Shown piece after piece: positions 37,203-52,187 of a stretch of 64,000 nucleotides of DNA. The position numbers and the translations under genes are program-made. The number at the start of each line of letters is the position of its first letter. Positions within the stretch are counted from its first letter, which is position 1. The notes beneath the pieces are model-generated. The model did no database searches. It saw nothing but the letters and a program-made list of their open reading frames with translations, and had not been told where the DNA came from. Origin of the DNA: Datnioides undecimradiatus. Its lineage: Eukaryota > Chordata > Actinopteri > Lobotiformes > Datnioididae. The DNA lies in assembly GCA_008933995.1 (NCBI GenBank), contig WARS01000015.1:9802861-9866860 (forward strand), in the 5' to 3' direction.

Positions 37203-39313
37203 TCACATGATTTCACAGCATGAATTCTGTTTCCGTGCCTGCAGGAGGAACAAAAGCAGACATTCACACGGTCAGGCGTCTACCACAGTGAATGTACATT
37301 TGACTATTATTCCAATGTTGATAATTCGAGTTGTCAGTACTCACAGTCTTGTAAAAGGCTTTGGACTGGTTTCCCAGATGCTCTGATTTTGCCACAAGAT
37401 CATCCAGTTTCTCTCCTCTCTCCAACAGACTTTCCATTGTGTTGTGCTAGAGAAACAAAATATTTGACCATTAACTAATAAGCAAGACTTTAACTTGACA
37501 AGACTCTGAAAATGCTCCATACTATTTCAGGCATGTAGAATAAAGCAAGTCAATTAAAACCGATGCACTGATTTGGTCTGTGTATGATCTTATCCACAAG
37601 TGGTTGTGGGGAGACACTTCTTTTTGCCCCTCTCAGTTTACAACTCTAACAGTGTGATTTCCCTATCTTACAATTATATTCTGCTAAGATCCTCTAAGGT
37701 GCATATATTTATTCTCTTGATTAAAATACTGGGCCCCAGTTTAAGGAGGTATTCTTTACCAAAATGATCTTTGTCTCATCCAGCTCTGCCTGCACTTTGG
37801 TCATTGCATCTGCTTCCCTGGGATTCTGGGAAAAAACAAACAAGCGTCAGGTACTCTGCAATTACATATTGATCATTTCACAGGATTCATAAACAAGATC
37901 TCTGATCAACCACAAACAGGTTTGTGAATGTTGCTATTCATGTTTACTTTGCAGGATATTTGAATTATAGTTATCATAACAATCGGGTTTGTCTTTGACC
38001 GATAGATCCTAATAAACATTTTACAAACTGACCTGGTATTTAGCAAGGTGAATATCCAGGGCTTTATAGTTTATGGTGTCAGGATTACCAGAGGGCCAAT
38101 CTATACTATCCACTTGCTTGGAGAACTCCTCTAATACCTTAAAAAACACACACAGAGACAACAATCCCTTTATTGAAGTTGTTGAGAAATTGCAATAATT
38201 AATTTTGTGTTCTTATTCACGTTTTTGTACCCACCTTGTCTAGCAATGTGAAACACACTCTCTGTGGGTATTCAGTATCTGCGATGACCACAGCACCCAG
38301 GTTGTCATTTCTTACATACACATGGCACAAGTACTCTGAAAGAAAAGAGAAACCATGTCTGGTGTGATCAAAATACAAGTGTCATAGAAAAAGGGAATTT
38401 ATGGTACAGGTGAACTCAGAGCCAGTTTGTCAAGAACAACAGATGTAAGACTAATGGACTTAGGTTTACTTTACATTTAATGGTGTATCCATATGATGAC
38501 TGATATGTAATAACCATGCATTGTTTCTATGCTTATCTTCAAAAGGTTTAACAATAGTTAGTATGAAACTTTTCATTACACATGTCAATGTCTATCATTT
38601 TGATAGTGGTGAGATCTGGGTGAGTGTAGATAGATAACTGACAAGATTACACCAAGTCAGAGCAAAAAAGGAAATGAAACACTTTATATGCTACCAAGCA
38701 GCAGAATTAATATCACTGTAGCCTAAAAATAACCAAATGGATAACAGATTAACATTTGACTCAAAGCAGGGAAAAAAATATGTCAAACTAAAATGAAGTT
38801 ATCGAACATTCAAAGTTAAACGTCGCAGCCAGATTAGGGTGAACCTGCTCATTCTTACCTTGTTCTTTAACAGAGGCACGGCTTCCTTGTGATGTCCGTT
38901 CAACAATCAAGGCACTGGTGAAGGTCATGAACTCTTGAACACTTAAAAAACAACAACAGCAACAAATAAAGATAATGTCACTGATGGAAAAGAGTCCTTG
39001 TACAATGAGGCAACATTATTTATAGTAAACACTGTGTTCACTGTATGGGGGCTTTAAATCAATTATCAATTTTCTGCAAAACCAAGCCAGGAGAAGTAAG
39101 CCACGGCACAATTATTTGCGTGGTCCCCGGGGGACAAGAACGATAAAAAGTCAAACACACATTAAAAATCTTAAATGTTCATATGCTGGTTATATTCATT
39201 CAGACCCACCTGGAGCGCTGGAAGAAGCTGAAGGAGGAGAGGTCATAGGCCGCTTTGAGGAGGTTGGCTTTGGTCGCTCCTTTGTGGAGGACGCTGAGGC
39301 TATAGAGCTTCAT
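37203..39313 (-). CDS. ykt6: Ykt6 v-SNARE (longin SNARE)
   Basis: An R-SNARE for ER-Golgi, endosomal and autophagosome fusion. Minus-strand exons: 39210-39313, 38859-38941, 38235-38335, 38033-38137, 37760-37825, 37345-37446, 37203-37238. They total 597 nt, 198 aa, the same length as human YKT6. The N-terminal longin domain starts MKLYSLSVLHKG and includes FSFFQRSSVQEFMTFTS. The SNARE motif runs from about residue 138 (READAMTKVQAELDETKIIL) through LLERGEKLDDL, with the zero-layer Arg. The C terminus is CCEIM: by family knowledge C194 is palmitoylated and C195 farnesylated, letting the protein cycle between cytosol and membrane without a TM helix. Its neighbour gck matches human 7p13 order. 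Confidence 0.97.
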
Positions 39314-41633
39314 GCTGCCGCCGGATCAGTTCTCTTCAGTCAATCACAGCAAATACGATCACACAGCCCTGGTGATCTAATTGAGAAGCCGACACAAGCA
39401 GAATCACATGAGAGCGTTATCCCTTATCCAGCTCAATCAGCTAGCTACCCTGCTAACAATAAAGCAGCTAATGAAACTTGACTGAAGTTAGCTTATGAGT
39501 GAAAGTAGCCGCCTTGTTATTAGCTGCGAAGCTAACCGAGTATTGCTAGTGTTGCTATTTGTGGCACTAGTGACTTTAAATATTTTAAGGCGAAGACTGA
39601 TGAGTTAACTAAAAGAGAGTAGTATAAACCCAACACACTCTGGTGCTCGTAAAGCAAAATCCGGTTTACTCCACATATCTGAATTCATGTCAAGCATACT
39701 GCTAGCTACAGATGCTATCTAGCGTCAGTCTTCGCGAGGCCTCGGTAAACTTACCGGACAAATCAGCAGCTAAACGTTTGATTCCCGTCAAAGCAACAGA
39801 ATAAAGTTTTTATTCTACATAAACTTAAAGTCATTAATATGTTTAACCGTCTGGTGACCTAAGCACAATGAAGTAAACGCTAACTATACTTTTCAAGATG
39901 CAGTTAGGCGACCAATCACCACGTCACGATCTTGAACGGTGCAACGGGATAATGGTTCCACTGGAAACAAATATGCTATTGTGCCGGTTCCGACTAAAGT
40001 TAAAGTCACAAAACGTCCAGTCTGTAGTAAGTCCTGCACCTCCAAACATTATTAAGCCGTCACGGGGGATAAAAACATTTCATCGTTAGCACAATAAAAT
40101 TAAAATAAAAAATTATATATTTATACGAAAAGCAGCCATAATTCTGTATCTTACTTTTATGTTGGTGATCGAAGACTGTAAATACACAGGCTACCTACAA
40201 GCTATACGGCGTGTAATATAAATAAGAAAATATCTGATGGTTTAATTAATTCATTCTTCGCCTTAGTCAGCTAGGGACTGGCTCATCATGTGCGTTGTAC
40301 ACAGTACACATTTTAGGCCTATACGAATTCTTTTGGGAAAAAAATGAACGAGAGGAGTTTGGGGGTTCTTTTTGTTTGTTTTTTAATATTTAAGATTTCA
40401 GCTAGAATTGGTTTACAATATGTCTATTATGAGTAATAGCCCGGGTTCTATAAGCTCATTAGGAAATAAAGACAACTTTATTTCTCAGAAATTACATTGT
40501 TAACTTCTATTCAGCACCTGGTAAAGCCAAACAGTAAATGCATTTCAATAAATCATGAGCACGATGATTGTCAGTAATTGTAAATCACCTTTATTAAATT
40601 GAGTAAATATTAAATAAAAAAAGTTCGACTCCTTTCTAATGCATTTTTCTAGCTATTTGATTTTAGTCTACAACAACCACAACGATAATAATAACAACAA
40701 TTCTAAACGTTTTGGCCTCGGTGGATAATTTCTTCTTGCCAACCAAAAACATAGCACCCTCAATTGATCTTTTCTCCGGCAAACTTGCTCCATTTAACAA
40801 TTTCGCTCTGGCCACTTAACTCAGTGGTAAGTGTTTTCCATGGTAGAAGTTTGTCTGTAATTCATTTCCAAGGCAACACATTTAAATCGTTTTGGCATGG
40901 AAACCGCTAAGCCTTTAGGTGCATCTGTTGACAGGTCAGCTGCAGAGGGGAAGAAATGTTTTTTCTTTCCTGGAACTAGTTTTGGTTGCGTTAAGATATT
41001 GAACTAACACAGTAAGAAGGCCAACTACTAAGTAGAGATTTGCTTCATATTTTTCTTTGTTTTTGCTTTAAAATTTATTGATTCATCACTTCAGCGAGGA
41101 TTTGGATGGTAAATTCATTTTTGCATTATGTTTTTCATTGTTTAACTGATTAACTTGAAGCAGATGGCACATCCAGCGCCCCAAAGCGGATACTAGCCGG
41201 ACCTGTTAACTTCAACAATAACAACAAATCCACTTTTTCTTTTACATAACGTTTCTGCAGGAATGAAGAGGAATCCGTAGCTTGCTTTCCTTAACATATC
41301 AACAAGAATAAAGACAGTTCCATAGGCTATCTGTGACACTCTGTCTGGTTTAAAGGTTTAATTTCACTACACACCAGTTGACCTTGAATATGTAAATGTT
41401 GTAAATTGAGACTGCTGCTGAGCATCATGTAGATCAAACGTGTTGCCAATATTACTGTTGGGCAACGGTTCCCAGAAAAGGATATCATCGATTACGCGAC
41501 ATTTTATACGTAAAGACATTATAACAGCATAAATTTGTGAATCTTCCAAACTCCTGGGAAAAACGAGAGAACTTCAACAGCAGAGCACTGATGGTCGGCA
41601 GGATTCTTGGAATTTAATCCTCGTCGTGATACG
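39314..41633. other. ykt6-gck intergenic region
   Basis: It begins with the ykt6 5' UTR and promoter (39314 to about 39900, CpG-containing, no TATA) and continues as AT-rich spacer. I find no coding exon until the short candidate gck first exon at 41634. Divergent transcription of ykt6 (-) and gck (+) is implied. Confidence 0.6.
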
Positions 41634-41642
41634 ATGGATAAG
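41634..41642 (+). other. gck: candidate alternative gck first coding exon (MDK)
   Basis: ATGGATAAG sits directly on a strong donor, GTAAGA. It ends in phase 0, exactly the phase needed by the shared second gck exon at 43639 (VEQIL...). The spliced product would read [11 protein letters not shown]. Mammalian GCK has an upstream neuroendocrine first exon that also ends in Lys before VEQIL, so the resemblance is suggestive. Three codons are too few for proof. Confidence 0.4.
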
Positions 41643-43105
41643 GTAAGAAAAAAAATATTTAGTGCAAACATGTATGCAGTATTGAAATAAATTCAAAGTG
41701 CAATGAAATGGACAAGCCATCTGGGATATTTGTTAGTGTAACCTGTTGCATCAGTACAAAATATGTTTGAATATTTTCACTCAAAATGAGATGTGATATA
41801 TCTTTAATAAAGTATCGAGAAGATACATTTTCCTTAGAGTTTTAGCTACTTAAGGGGACAATACTCGCTACTTTACATATATGTATGTGTCTTTAGGTCA
41901 GTGTCATCTCTGGGTTTACTCAGGCATTCTGCAGTCAGGGCAGTGGGGGAGAGGGTCAGTTACCTCACAGCCAGAGGTCAGTGCTAAGAAAAGCTCTGAC
42001 CTCTGGTCAGGTAAACTCCTGCAGCTGATAAGCACTAGAGGCCTTCACCTGGGGCATATTATTGTTAGTTTTAGAGGTCATTCATCCCACTCTGTTGCTA
42101 ATTTTAGACATGTTTCTAATTTTACAAATATATGCGTAACTTTTTCAGGCCTCTGAAGTTACCTCATTGAGCAACCCTGTGGTCTTTCATGTTGCTCTGC
42201 TAATTTAAAAAAAAAGTTCAGATCACAAGGTTCATGTTCAAATGTGTATGAATTGTCGTGTTGGTGACCTGTAAAATCTCAGGTGCGTGGTGTGAGGTCT
42301 GGGTTTCAGGTCATAACTTGCCATATGAAAGCAAAGAATAATTTACCGAATTTATCTTAACTCTATTTTTCTATGTTAAAAGGACATATGAGACAGTTTA
42401 TATACCTTCACAGCAACACAGTTACAAATCAGTATTGTGAGATTATGATTTTGTGTGTTGTTGTTTATACAGTATAAGCATAAAACAAAGAAAACATTGC
42501 TGGGCTAAAAATATCTTTTTCATGTGTAATAGTATGCAAAACATTTACCTCAAAATCAGACTACAATATTTTGTATATTTTGTGGTAGGTTTAATTGTTA
42601 ACTTTGCCAAGTATATATAAAACAAGTCACCGTCTTTTATTAATATTTAAGCAATATAAGCAATATAAGCAAAGCGACATATATAAACAGGTGTGGATTA
42701 AATATGTGATTAATTATATATAATCCATCAAAATCAAGAATATGATTAAGTTGATTCCCTGAATTATACTTTATTGTCTTTAAAGCTGTATTCTTATTTT
42801 GTTTAAATTATATCACTTTGATTTTTGGTTCTGTCTTTGCGTTTTGGGGGTTTTGTACAGAGGGAGTACTTCTGTGTGTGTATGCACGTGTGTTTGAACC
42901 CTGATCGCCAGATGGGGTGAGATTGGGGAAGGGGTGGGTATTTGCGTCTGTTGCGGTCAGCCCACTTCACCTGAGCATAAAAACAGCTGAGGTTCTCATT
43001 CAGTGGTACTCACACTTCACTGACTCTGCACACACACAGGGTGGACACACACTCACTGCACACCTAGAAACACACACAGAGGCTCATTTAGGCAAACCTG
43101 CGAAG
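41643..43105 (+). promoter_or_regulatory. gck: gck proximal promoter region
   Basis: AT-rich DNA leading to the gck start. An ATAAAA box at 42977-42982 lies about 125 bases before the ATG, preceded by GTGTGTATGCACGTGTG-type sequence with an E-box-like CACGTG at about 42884. CA repeats occupy the inferred 5' UTR (43025-43080). Function is inferred from position. Confidence 0.45.
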
Positions 43106-46762
<3,657 letters not shown>

Positions 46763-47318
46763 AGGGGGCTGTGCACTGAGCGGTCTTCCTGGAGGGACTG
46801 CTTTGATGGAAGCCTGAACTCTGAATCTGAGAACACTGATGACATGTCACAGAGCAAAATCGACAGGGCTGGCTGTCTTCTTCAGGCTCTGCAGGATGTG
46901 TGTAAGTGGAAACACGCCGATGGAAGATGTACAGAAAAGAGTGCAGCAAACAACTTGTATTATAGACTGTATTTGGTAGCGTTAGACCAACTTGTAGCAA
47001 TTTCCCTGTTTCTGATCTTTAAGAATTGGTTTGCTGACGGACCGGCCCATCTAAAAAAAGGCTGATGTATTACTGATGATGCGTTAAAATACCAGTGAAA
47101 ACTGGTTTGGTGTAAAACACAATTGTTTTGTAAATGCTCTTGTAAACTATAACTAAATCAAATTCATTGCTTTGTTGTATGGTAATTCCTGTTTGTGAAT
47201 GATTAAATATTTCTTTGGTATTGTATATTTAAATTATATGTTTACAACCTTATGTGTATTAGTGTCGTTTTTCATATGTGCATAATGAAATGTGATGGAT
47301 GTGAATGAGCTTACTGTA

Positions 47319-47324
47319 AATAAA
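47319..47324 (+). promoter_or_regulatory. gck: gck polyadenylation signal
   Basis: AATAAA 557 bases after the gck stop and just before a trinucleotide repeat. It is the most likely 3' end signal. Confidence 0.7.
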
Positions 47325-47335
47325 GATTCTAAAAG

Positions 47336-47358
47336 ATTATTATTATTATTATTATTAT

Positions 47359-47393
<35 letters not shown>
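47336..47393. repeat. compound (ATT)n(AGT)n microsatellite
   Basis: About 11 ATT units pass directly into about 10 AGT units. The block sits just downstream of the gck polyadenylation signal. Confidence 0.95.
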
Positions 47394-47395
<2 letters not shown>

Positions 47396-47710
47396 TCAAG
47401 TATGATTTAGATTTATCACCACAGTTAAAATTGTCACTGCTGCTGTGACAGTGTGACAAGTGATAGTTTGATCATTTGTTGCAATGGTCAGGGTGTTTAT
47501 AAGGTTAAAGATGGGGACAGTTCAGATACCACTTTAGGCAGGCGGGCACATTCAGATTCCAGATTATAGCGTAAAGGTGTGAAAGCAGCACATCTGGAAA
47601 CTGACTGGGGTGTTAATTCTTCTATAAATTTTTAATTTGAGAGAAACTGTTATAAAAACAAAATGTCATCATAAAAGTACACCAGCAAACTACCAAAAAA
47701 CATTCAGTCC

Positions 47711-47756
47711 ATTAAGGACATTATTACATATACATTAAGGACATTATTACATATAC
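47711..47756. repeat. 23-bp perfect tandem duplication
   Basis: A unit beginning ATTAAGGACATTATTACATA occurs twice head to tail with no mismatch, in the gck-myl7 spacer. Confidence 0.95.
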
Positions 47757-47899
47757 ATGTAAAGCTCATAGTGTAGCATCGCACAATGTTTTCTCTGAAC
47801 TCTTTTATGAAGGTTTCTGAGGCTCTGGTGCTCTCTTTGACCTCGGTGGAGAACTTCATTTGTTAGATATGCTGTTAAATGTCAGAGGTCACCTTCCCT

Positions 47900-48127
47900 T
47901 CTCTCCATCTCTCCTCTTCATATCTCGATTTTCCAGCTCAGAGGAATCCTGACTGCTCACCTCTTATCAGGTCCCTTCATTGACACAAAGACAGCAGCTA
48001 TTGCCATGTAAGGGACTGTGCTGCCCACCACAGGCTATTATAGGAGGGTAGAAGATAAGATGGGCCATACATAAAACCCACCCCAGCATCACAGCTTGGC
48101 TGGGAGTCTACGTACGATCACTCAGAC
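47900..48127 (+). promoter_or_regulatory. myl7: myl7 proximal promoter
   Basis: Immediately upstream of the myl7 start lie a TATA-like ATAAAA at 48071-48076, a GATA site (AGATAAGA, 48053-48060), another reversed GATA (CTTATC, about 47963), and a near-consensus CArG box CTATTATAGG at 48035-48044 (one mismatch). The fish myl7/cmlc2 promoter is known to be compact and heart-specific, and this cluster of cardiac-type sites fits that. Site function is inferred. Confidence 0.6.
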
Positions 48128-49320
48128 ATGGTAAGTCTTTTCAGTCTTTAATACTTGGGGATCAGATCATTTTAGAATCCTTTTTTGTTTTTTTAATGTT
48201 TTTCAGAACATCCCTTTGCTCTTGTGAAAACAGTTGTCTTGTATACTTTTGATTGATTGGTATGCAGACACTCTGCAGAGCACAAAACATGAATCTGCAG
48301 TACAAAATATCTGTGCGTAAACTGAATAAGCTTGTGTTCAACTTCTCAGGCAAGTAAGAAGACCTCCAATAAGAGACAGAGGGGAGGACAGAAGTCTTGC
48401 TCTAATGTCTTCTCCATGTTTGAGCAGTCCCAGATACAGGAGTTTAAGGAGGTATAGTACTGTCTTATCCTGCCTTGACACAACTTGTTTTAAAACTCTT
48501 CTTGGAGGAAATCTGAATAGAGCCTATGATGATCAGTTGTTAAATTATGGCAAGGGAAGGAAACGATTTAAACAATTAACTTTCATTAGTTACCTTAACT
48601 TATGTCAGATTCATCAGCGTGGCAAGATAACAAAATTCATAGATTGCGTTCAAACTAAATAACCTCTGGAAAAATGTTACTTCCTCCAGGAAAGATTGCA
48701 AATAGGTTCAGAGTTTTGAGTTAATAGTCATAAGCAGGTATTTCTGTTTTTCAGCCATGGGTGTGGTCATTTTGACTGAGAACAGAAAACTGAATAAATG
48801 TTTCATATTAATAGGCTAATTAATCAAAACCCAGAAGAAACATCTGTCATAATTGCCTTGTCTATTTTCAGACATTCACACCTAAAACATCGATGAATGA
48901 TCAATGCAACAGTGCTTATTTCGATTTTCAACAACAATGAATAATAGAAAGAACTTCACATAGAGATACGAAAAGCTAGGTGCATCTTTGGTTATATTTG
49001 GTTATGGAAAAAAATGCAAAATCTATGCAAGGTGAAAAATGATGATTGTGACAAATATAATAATAGAAATATGGGTGAAAATTCCTAAAGAAAAACATTT
49101 TTAAATGAAAAAAGTGGTCATTTCATATTTTATTTTAATTCTTCATCATTATAGTTGTTTGTGCTTTGTCCTGCAGGCTTTTGGCTGCATTGATCAAGAC
49201 CGAGATGGTGTCATCAAAAAACAGGACCTGAAGGAGACCTACGCACAGCTGGGTATTTATGTCTTCTTTTCCTTTTTCAACCTTTAACTTCAACCTAAAA
49301 ATAAAGAGATATTGATGATA

Positions 49321-49353
<33 letters not shown>

Positions 49354-49986
49354 AGGGAAGCTTAATGTCAAAGAGGAGGAGCTGGATGAAATGCTGAATG
49401 AGGGGAAAGGTCCCATCAACTTCACTGTGTTCCTGACTCTTTTTGGGGAGAAACTTAATGGTGAGAGCTCTCACAGATGTTCAAACTAATATCTGAATCG
49501 TCTTAATGAACTTGTACAATAAGCTCAACAAGTCTTGGTTTTCGTCCAGGTACCGACCCCGAAGACACCATACTTGCTGCCTTTAAACTCTTTGACCCCA
49601 ATGCGACGGGCTTTGTTAATAAGGATGAGTAAGAATAATTTTATTCATTAGTTTTCGTATTATTCATATTTGCCCCGACACAACAGTATCTTATTCATCC
49701 TTTCTTCTCTGGCACTTGTTTTGGCCTGTGTATCCAGGTTTAGACGACTACTGATGAACCAGGCTGATAAATTCACAGCAGAGGAGGTTTGTGTTTCCTA
49801 TTTTCATGGTGATCAACTCTGAAAATATTTTTTAACACAGTTGTGTTCACCAGGAAAATTGTCACCTTAAAAATCCTTTAGGTGGATCAGGCCTTCGCTC
49901 TGGCTCCCATTGACCCAACTGGCAACATTGACTACAAGTCACTCTGCTACATTATCACGCATGGAGACGAGAAGGAAGAATCCTAA
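48128..49986 (+). CDS. myl7: Myosin regulatory light chain 7 (atrial, cmlc2)
   Basis: The regulatory light chain that wraps the myosin neck in cardiac sarcomeres. Exons: 48128-48130 (ATG only), 48350-48451, 49177-49252, 49356-49460, 49550-49628, 49738-49786, 49882-49986. They total 519 nt, 172 aa, typical for the family. The N terminus is basic and Ser-rich ([11 protein letters not shown]...SCSNVFSMF), with the phosphorylatable Ser region. EF-hand 1 is intact (residues 41-52, [12 protein letters not shown]), and the later EF-hands ([28 protein letters not shown]) are degenerate. The ATG-only first exon is shared with other regulatory light chain genes. It lies next to gck as in human 7p13. 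Confidence 0.97.
49322..49352. repeat. (GT)n tract abutting myl7 exon 4 acceptor
   Basis: About 15 GT units end directly at the CAG acceptor before 49356, replacing a normal polypyrimidine tract. Confidence 0.9.
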
Positions 49987-50141
49987 CAAGGACTGCAATC
50001 CTCTAATGTACCTAAATGTGTGGATAACTGTGTTTACACTGGCTGGTTATCACCCAAAAACATGAATGACTGTTAAATGGTTAGAAATGCTGGATTTGTG
50101 TCAGTATTAAAATATGGCTCATTTGTTTGTATGATACTGAG

Positions 50142-50147
50142 AATAAA
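50142..50147 (+). promoter_or_regulatory. myl7: myl7 polyadenylation signal
   Basis: AATAAA 156 bases after the myl7 stop, giving a short 3' UTR. Confidence 0.8.
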
Positions 50148-50428
50148 GTGTTGGGCTCCTCAAAAGTTTCTCTTTGATTAGCAATTTTAATTTTGCCTGG
50201 CAAAACCTTACACAAATTTACATTAAAATAAAGGTCAGTTTTATAAAAATAGGAAAGAATTAAAAAGTGCTAAAAAAAAACAAACAAAAAAGTGATTCAC
50301 TGATTTTCCCAGGACTGCATTTACAGGCATACTGGACAATTTTTAACTGTTTTACAGAAACAAAGATGTCAGTGGTTCACATTCACTGAGGCCTCAGTGC
50401 TGTTCCTTTCTTTTGGGTCACTGTTGCC

Positions 50429-52187
50429 ATGGATACAACAACAAACAGTTCCATAAATTCCATGGCCACATTTTCCTGCTCACACAGCAAACAGGCAGTT
50501 AACAAGCTGGAGGTTGAGGAGTGTGTGAAACTCTGCAAGGCAAGCTCCTCTCTCAGCACATTTGCAGCAGCAGAGTTGCATCCAAATGACTGTGAGTTTG
50601 TTTTTGATCTCTGAAATCTGTAGTCCTACTGGCAGGGATGCCAATTGCATCTGGAGCTGCAGGCAGGGTGGATGTAGGAGTAGATACGAGCACGACATGG
50701 ACACCAGATGGAGTGAAGAGAAATATCAAACCTGTCAACAGGAACTATAACTCCTATCTGCAACGGTGAGTGACATTACTGCACCTGAAATTCAACATGT
50801 GTGCTTTTTAAATGAAGAAGATTCATTTCTGTGTTCTTCACATTATAGCACCTTACAGGGATGTTTATAAAAAGAACATTTTAAGAAATTTGAAAGAAAT
50901 TTGGTTCTGTCATGTTTCTTTTTCTGATAGAAAAAATAAAAGGCCCAATCCCCCAATCTTCTCATAAAGACACATTCAGTCGTCACTTATACAGCAACTA
51001 ATTAAATAATGGTTCCACGTGAAGAGCAGAAACTACAATGCAACAACTTAATTAGCTAGCTTGGCCTGAAAATAACACAACAGACTGTTTGAGCCAGGGT
51101 TACTCTGAATGCAGAAACCATAGAGAACAGAAACAAAAGATTTGCCAGCTAGAGCAGCTTTATTGGCTTTTATTGCTAAGAGATAAAAGCAGCTTCATTT
51201 AAACCCTGCCTGTCTGAATCAACAGCAACCTGTTTGTCATTTGAACTGCACAGAGGGAGACGCACATATGAGGCACTAATCAGGCTCGTAAATATTTCAC
51301 TGCGCCATTAGTTTCTCCCGGCTGGTTCTCTGAGAGGAAGAGACAGGAAGTCATATTATAAAGAAAGCTGTGGCACTCTGGCTGTTGTCCACTACACATT
51401 ATTGGAGATAAATTAGACTCAGCTGAGTTTCTTGGCAATCATGTATAATCTTCCTTTCAATGGTGATGTTTTGTACTATTGAAATATGCAGCTGCAAGGA
51501 TGCTGAGTGGTAGTAAAAAGCACAAGTCCTGCCCTCTCCTCATTGGCTCCCTGTCTATATTTAATTTAAGGACCTCACTGATTGGCACTTGGTCACACCT
51601 CACCTTATAACCCTTTATATATCTTAACAAAGCTCTCTTCTATGTCTCACATTTACAATTAAAACCAAAAGGTCAGAAAAGCCTTTGCAGAATGTTCTTG
51701 GAACTTTATGTCTTTGTCTCTTTGCATTTTTTACTTTCTGCTTTCTATTTTCATGTTCAAGCATAAACTTCACTTGATTTATACTTACAGATATCAGGAA
51801 CAGAAAAAGCAAAACAAGAGTAACTTATTGCAGGTGAGTACTGTCAAGCAGAGGCTCATACCTGCCTGGTTCAGTGGCTATTGGGCACAACTTGGTACTG
51901 TGACTGTCTTGGGTGATTGATCGATTTTTGCTTTTCCACAGGGCACACAGGACAACACAGATCCAAGTGATCAGGAGAAGGGTGGTAAGAACAATTTGAA
52001 ACATGCAAAAAGAAAAAATCAGGACAGCATCAAGATTTGCTGAAATTATAAGAGATACATTTTTAATTTAATTGAAGTGGCCAAAGAGGGGGACCCACAA
52101 GAAAATGGCAGCAGTGAAGATTCAACTTCAGGAAACCTATCCAGTGGAAAGACATCTAAGAAGTCTCTTATGTGTGTTCTCCTCTAA
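50429..52187 (+). CDS. unrecognised small protein with C-terminal CVLL prenylation box
   Basis: Four well-phased exons (50638-50765 from its ATG, 51791-51833, 51942-51984, 52078-52187) give 107 aa. If an upstream exon 50429-50591 joins through a 44-nt intron to 50636, the protein is 162 aa. The core reads GRVDVGVDTSTTWTPDGVKR, then NIKPVNRNYNSYLQRYQEQK, then an acidic Ser-rich linker (DPQENGSSEDSTS), a Lys/Ser patch (SGKTSKKS) and C-V-L-L-stop. A C-terminal Cys-aliphatic-aliphatic-Leu after a basic patch is the substrate form for geranylgeranyltransferase I, as in CDC42 and RAC. I infer a membrane-tethered cytosolic protein. I do not recognise the family. It sits between myl7 and convergent gpat3. 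The upstream exon and the exact start are uncertain; the later exons are firmer. Confidence 0.6.
51475..51660 (+). mobile_element. decayed LINE ORF2 3' remnant
   Basis: In the intron before 51791, one frame reads YAAARMLSGSKKHKSCPLL followed by a Gly-Ser-Leu stretch. This resembles the conserved end of L2/CR1/Rex-type reverse transcriptase ORFs (NAAARVLTGTRK...PVLxSLHWLPV). It is short, with the LHWLPV core altered, so it looks old. There are no clear ends and no target-site duplication was found. Confidence 0.45.
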
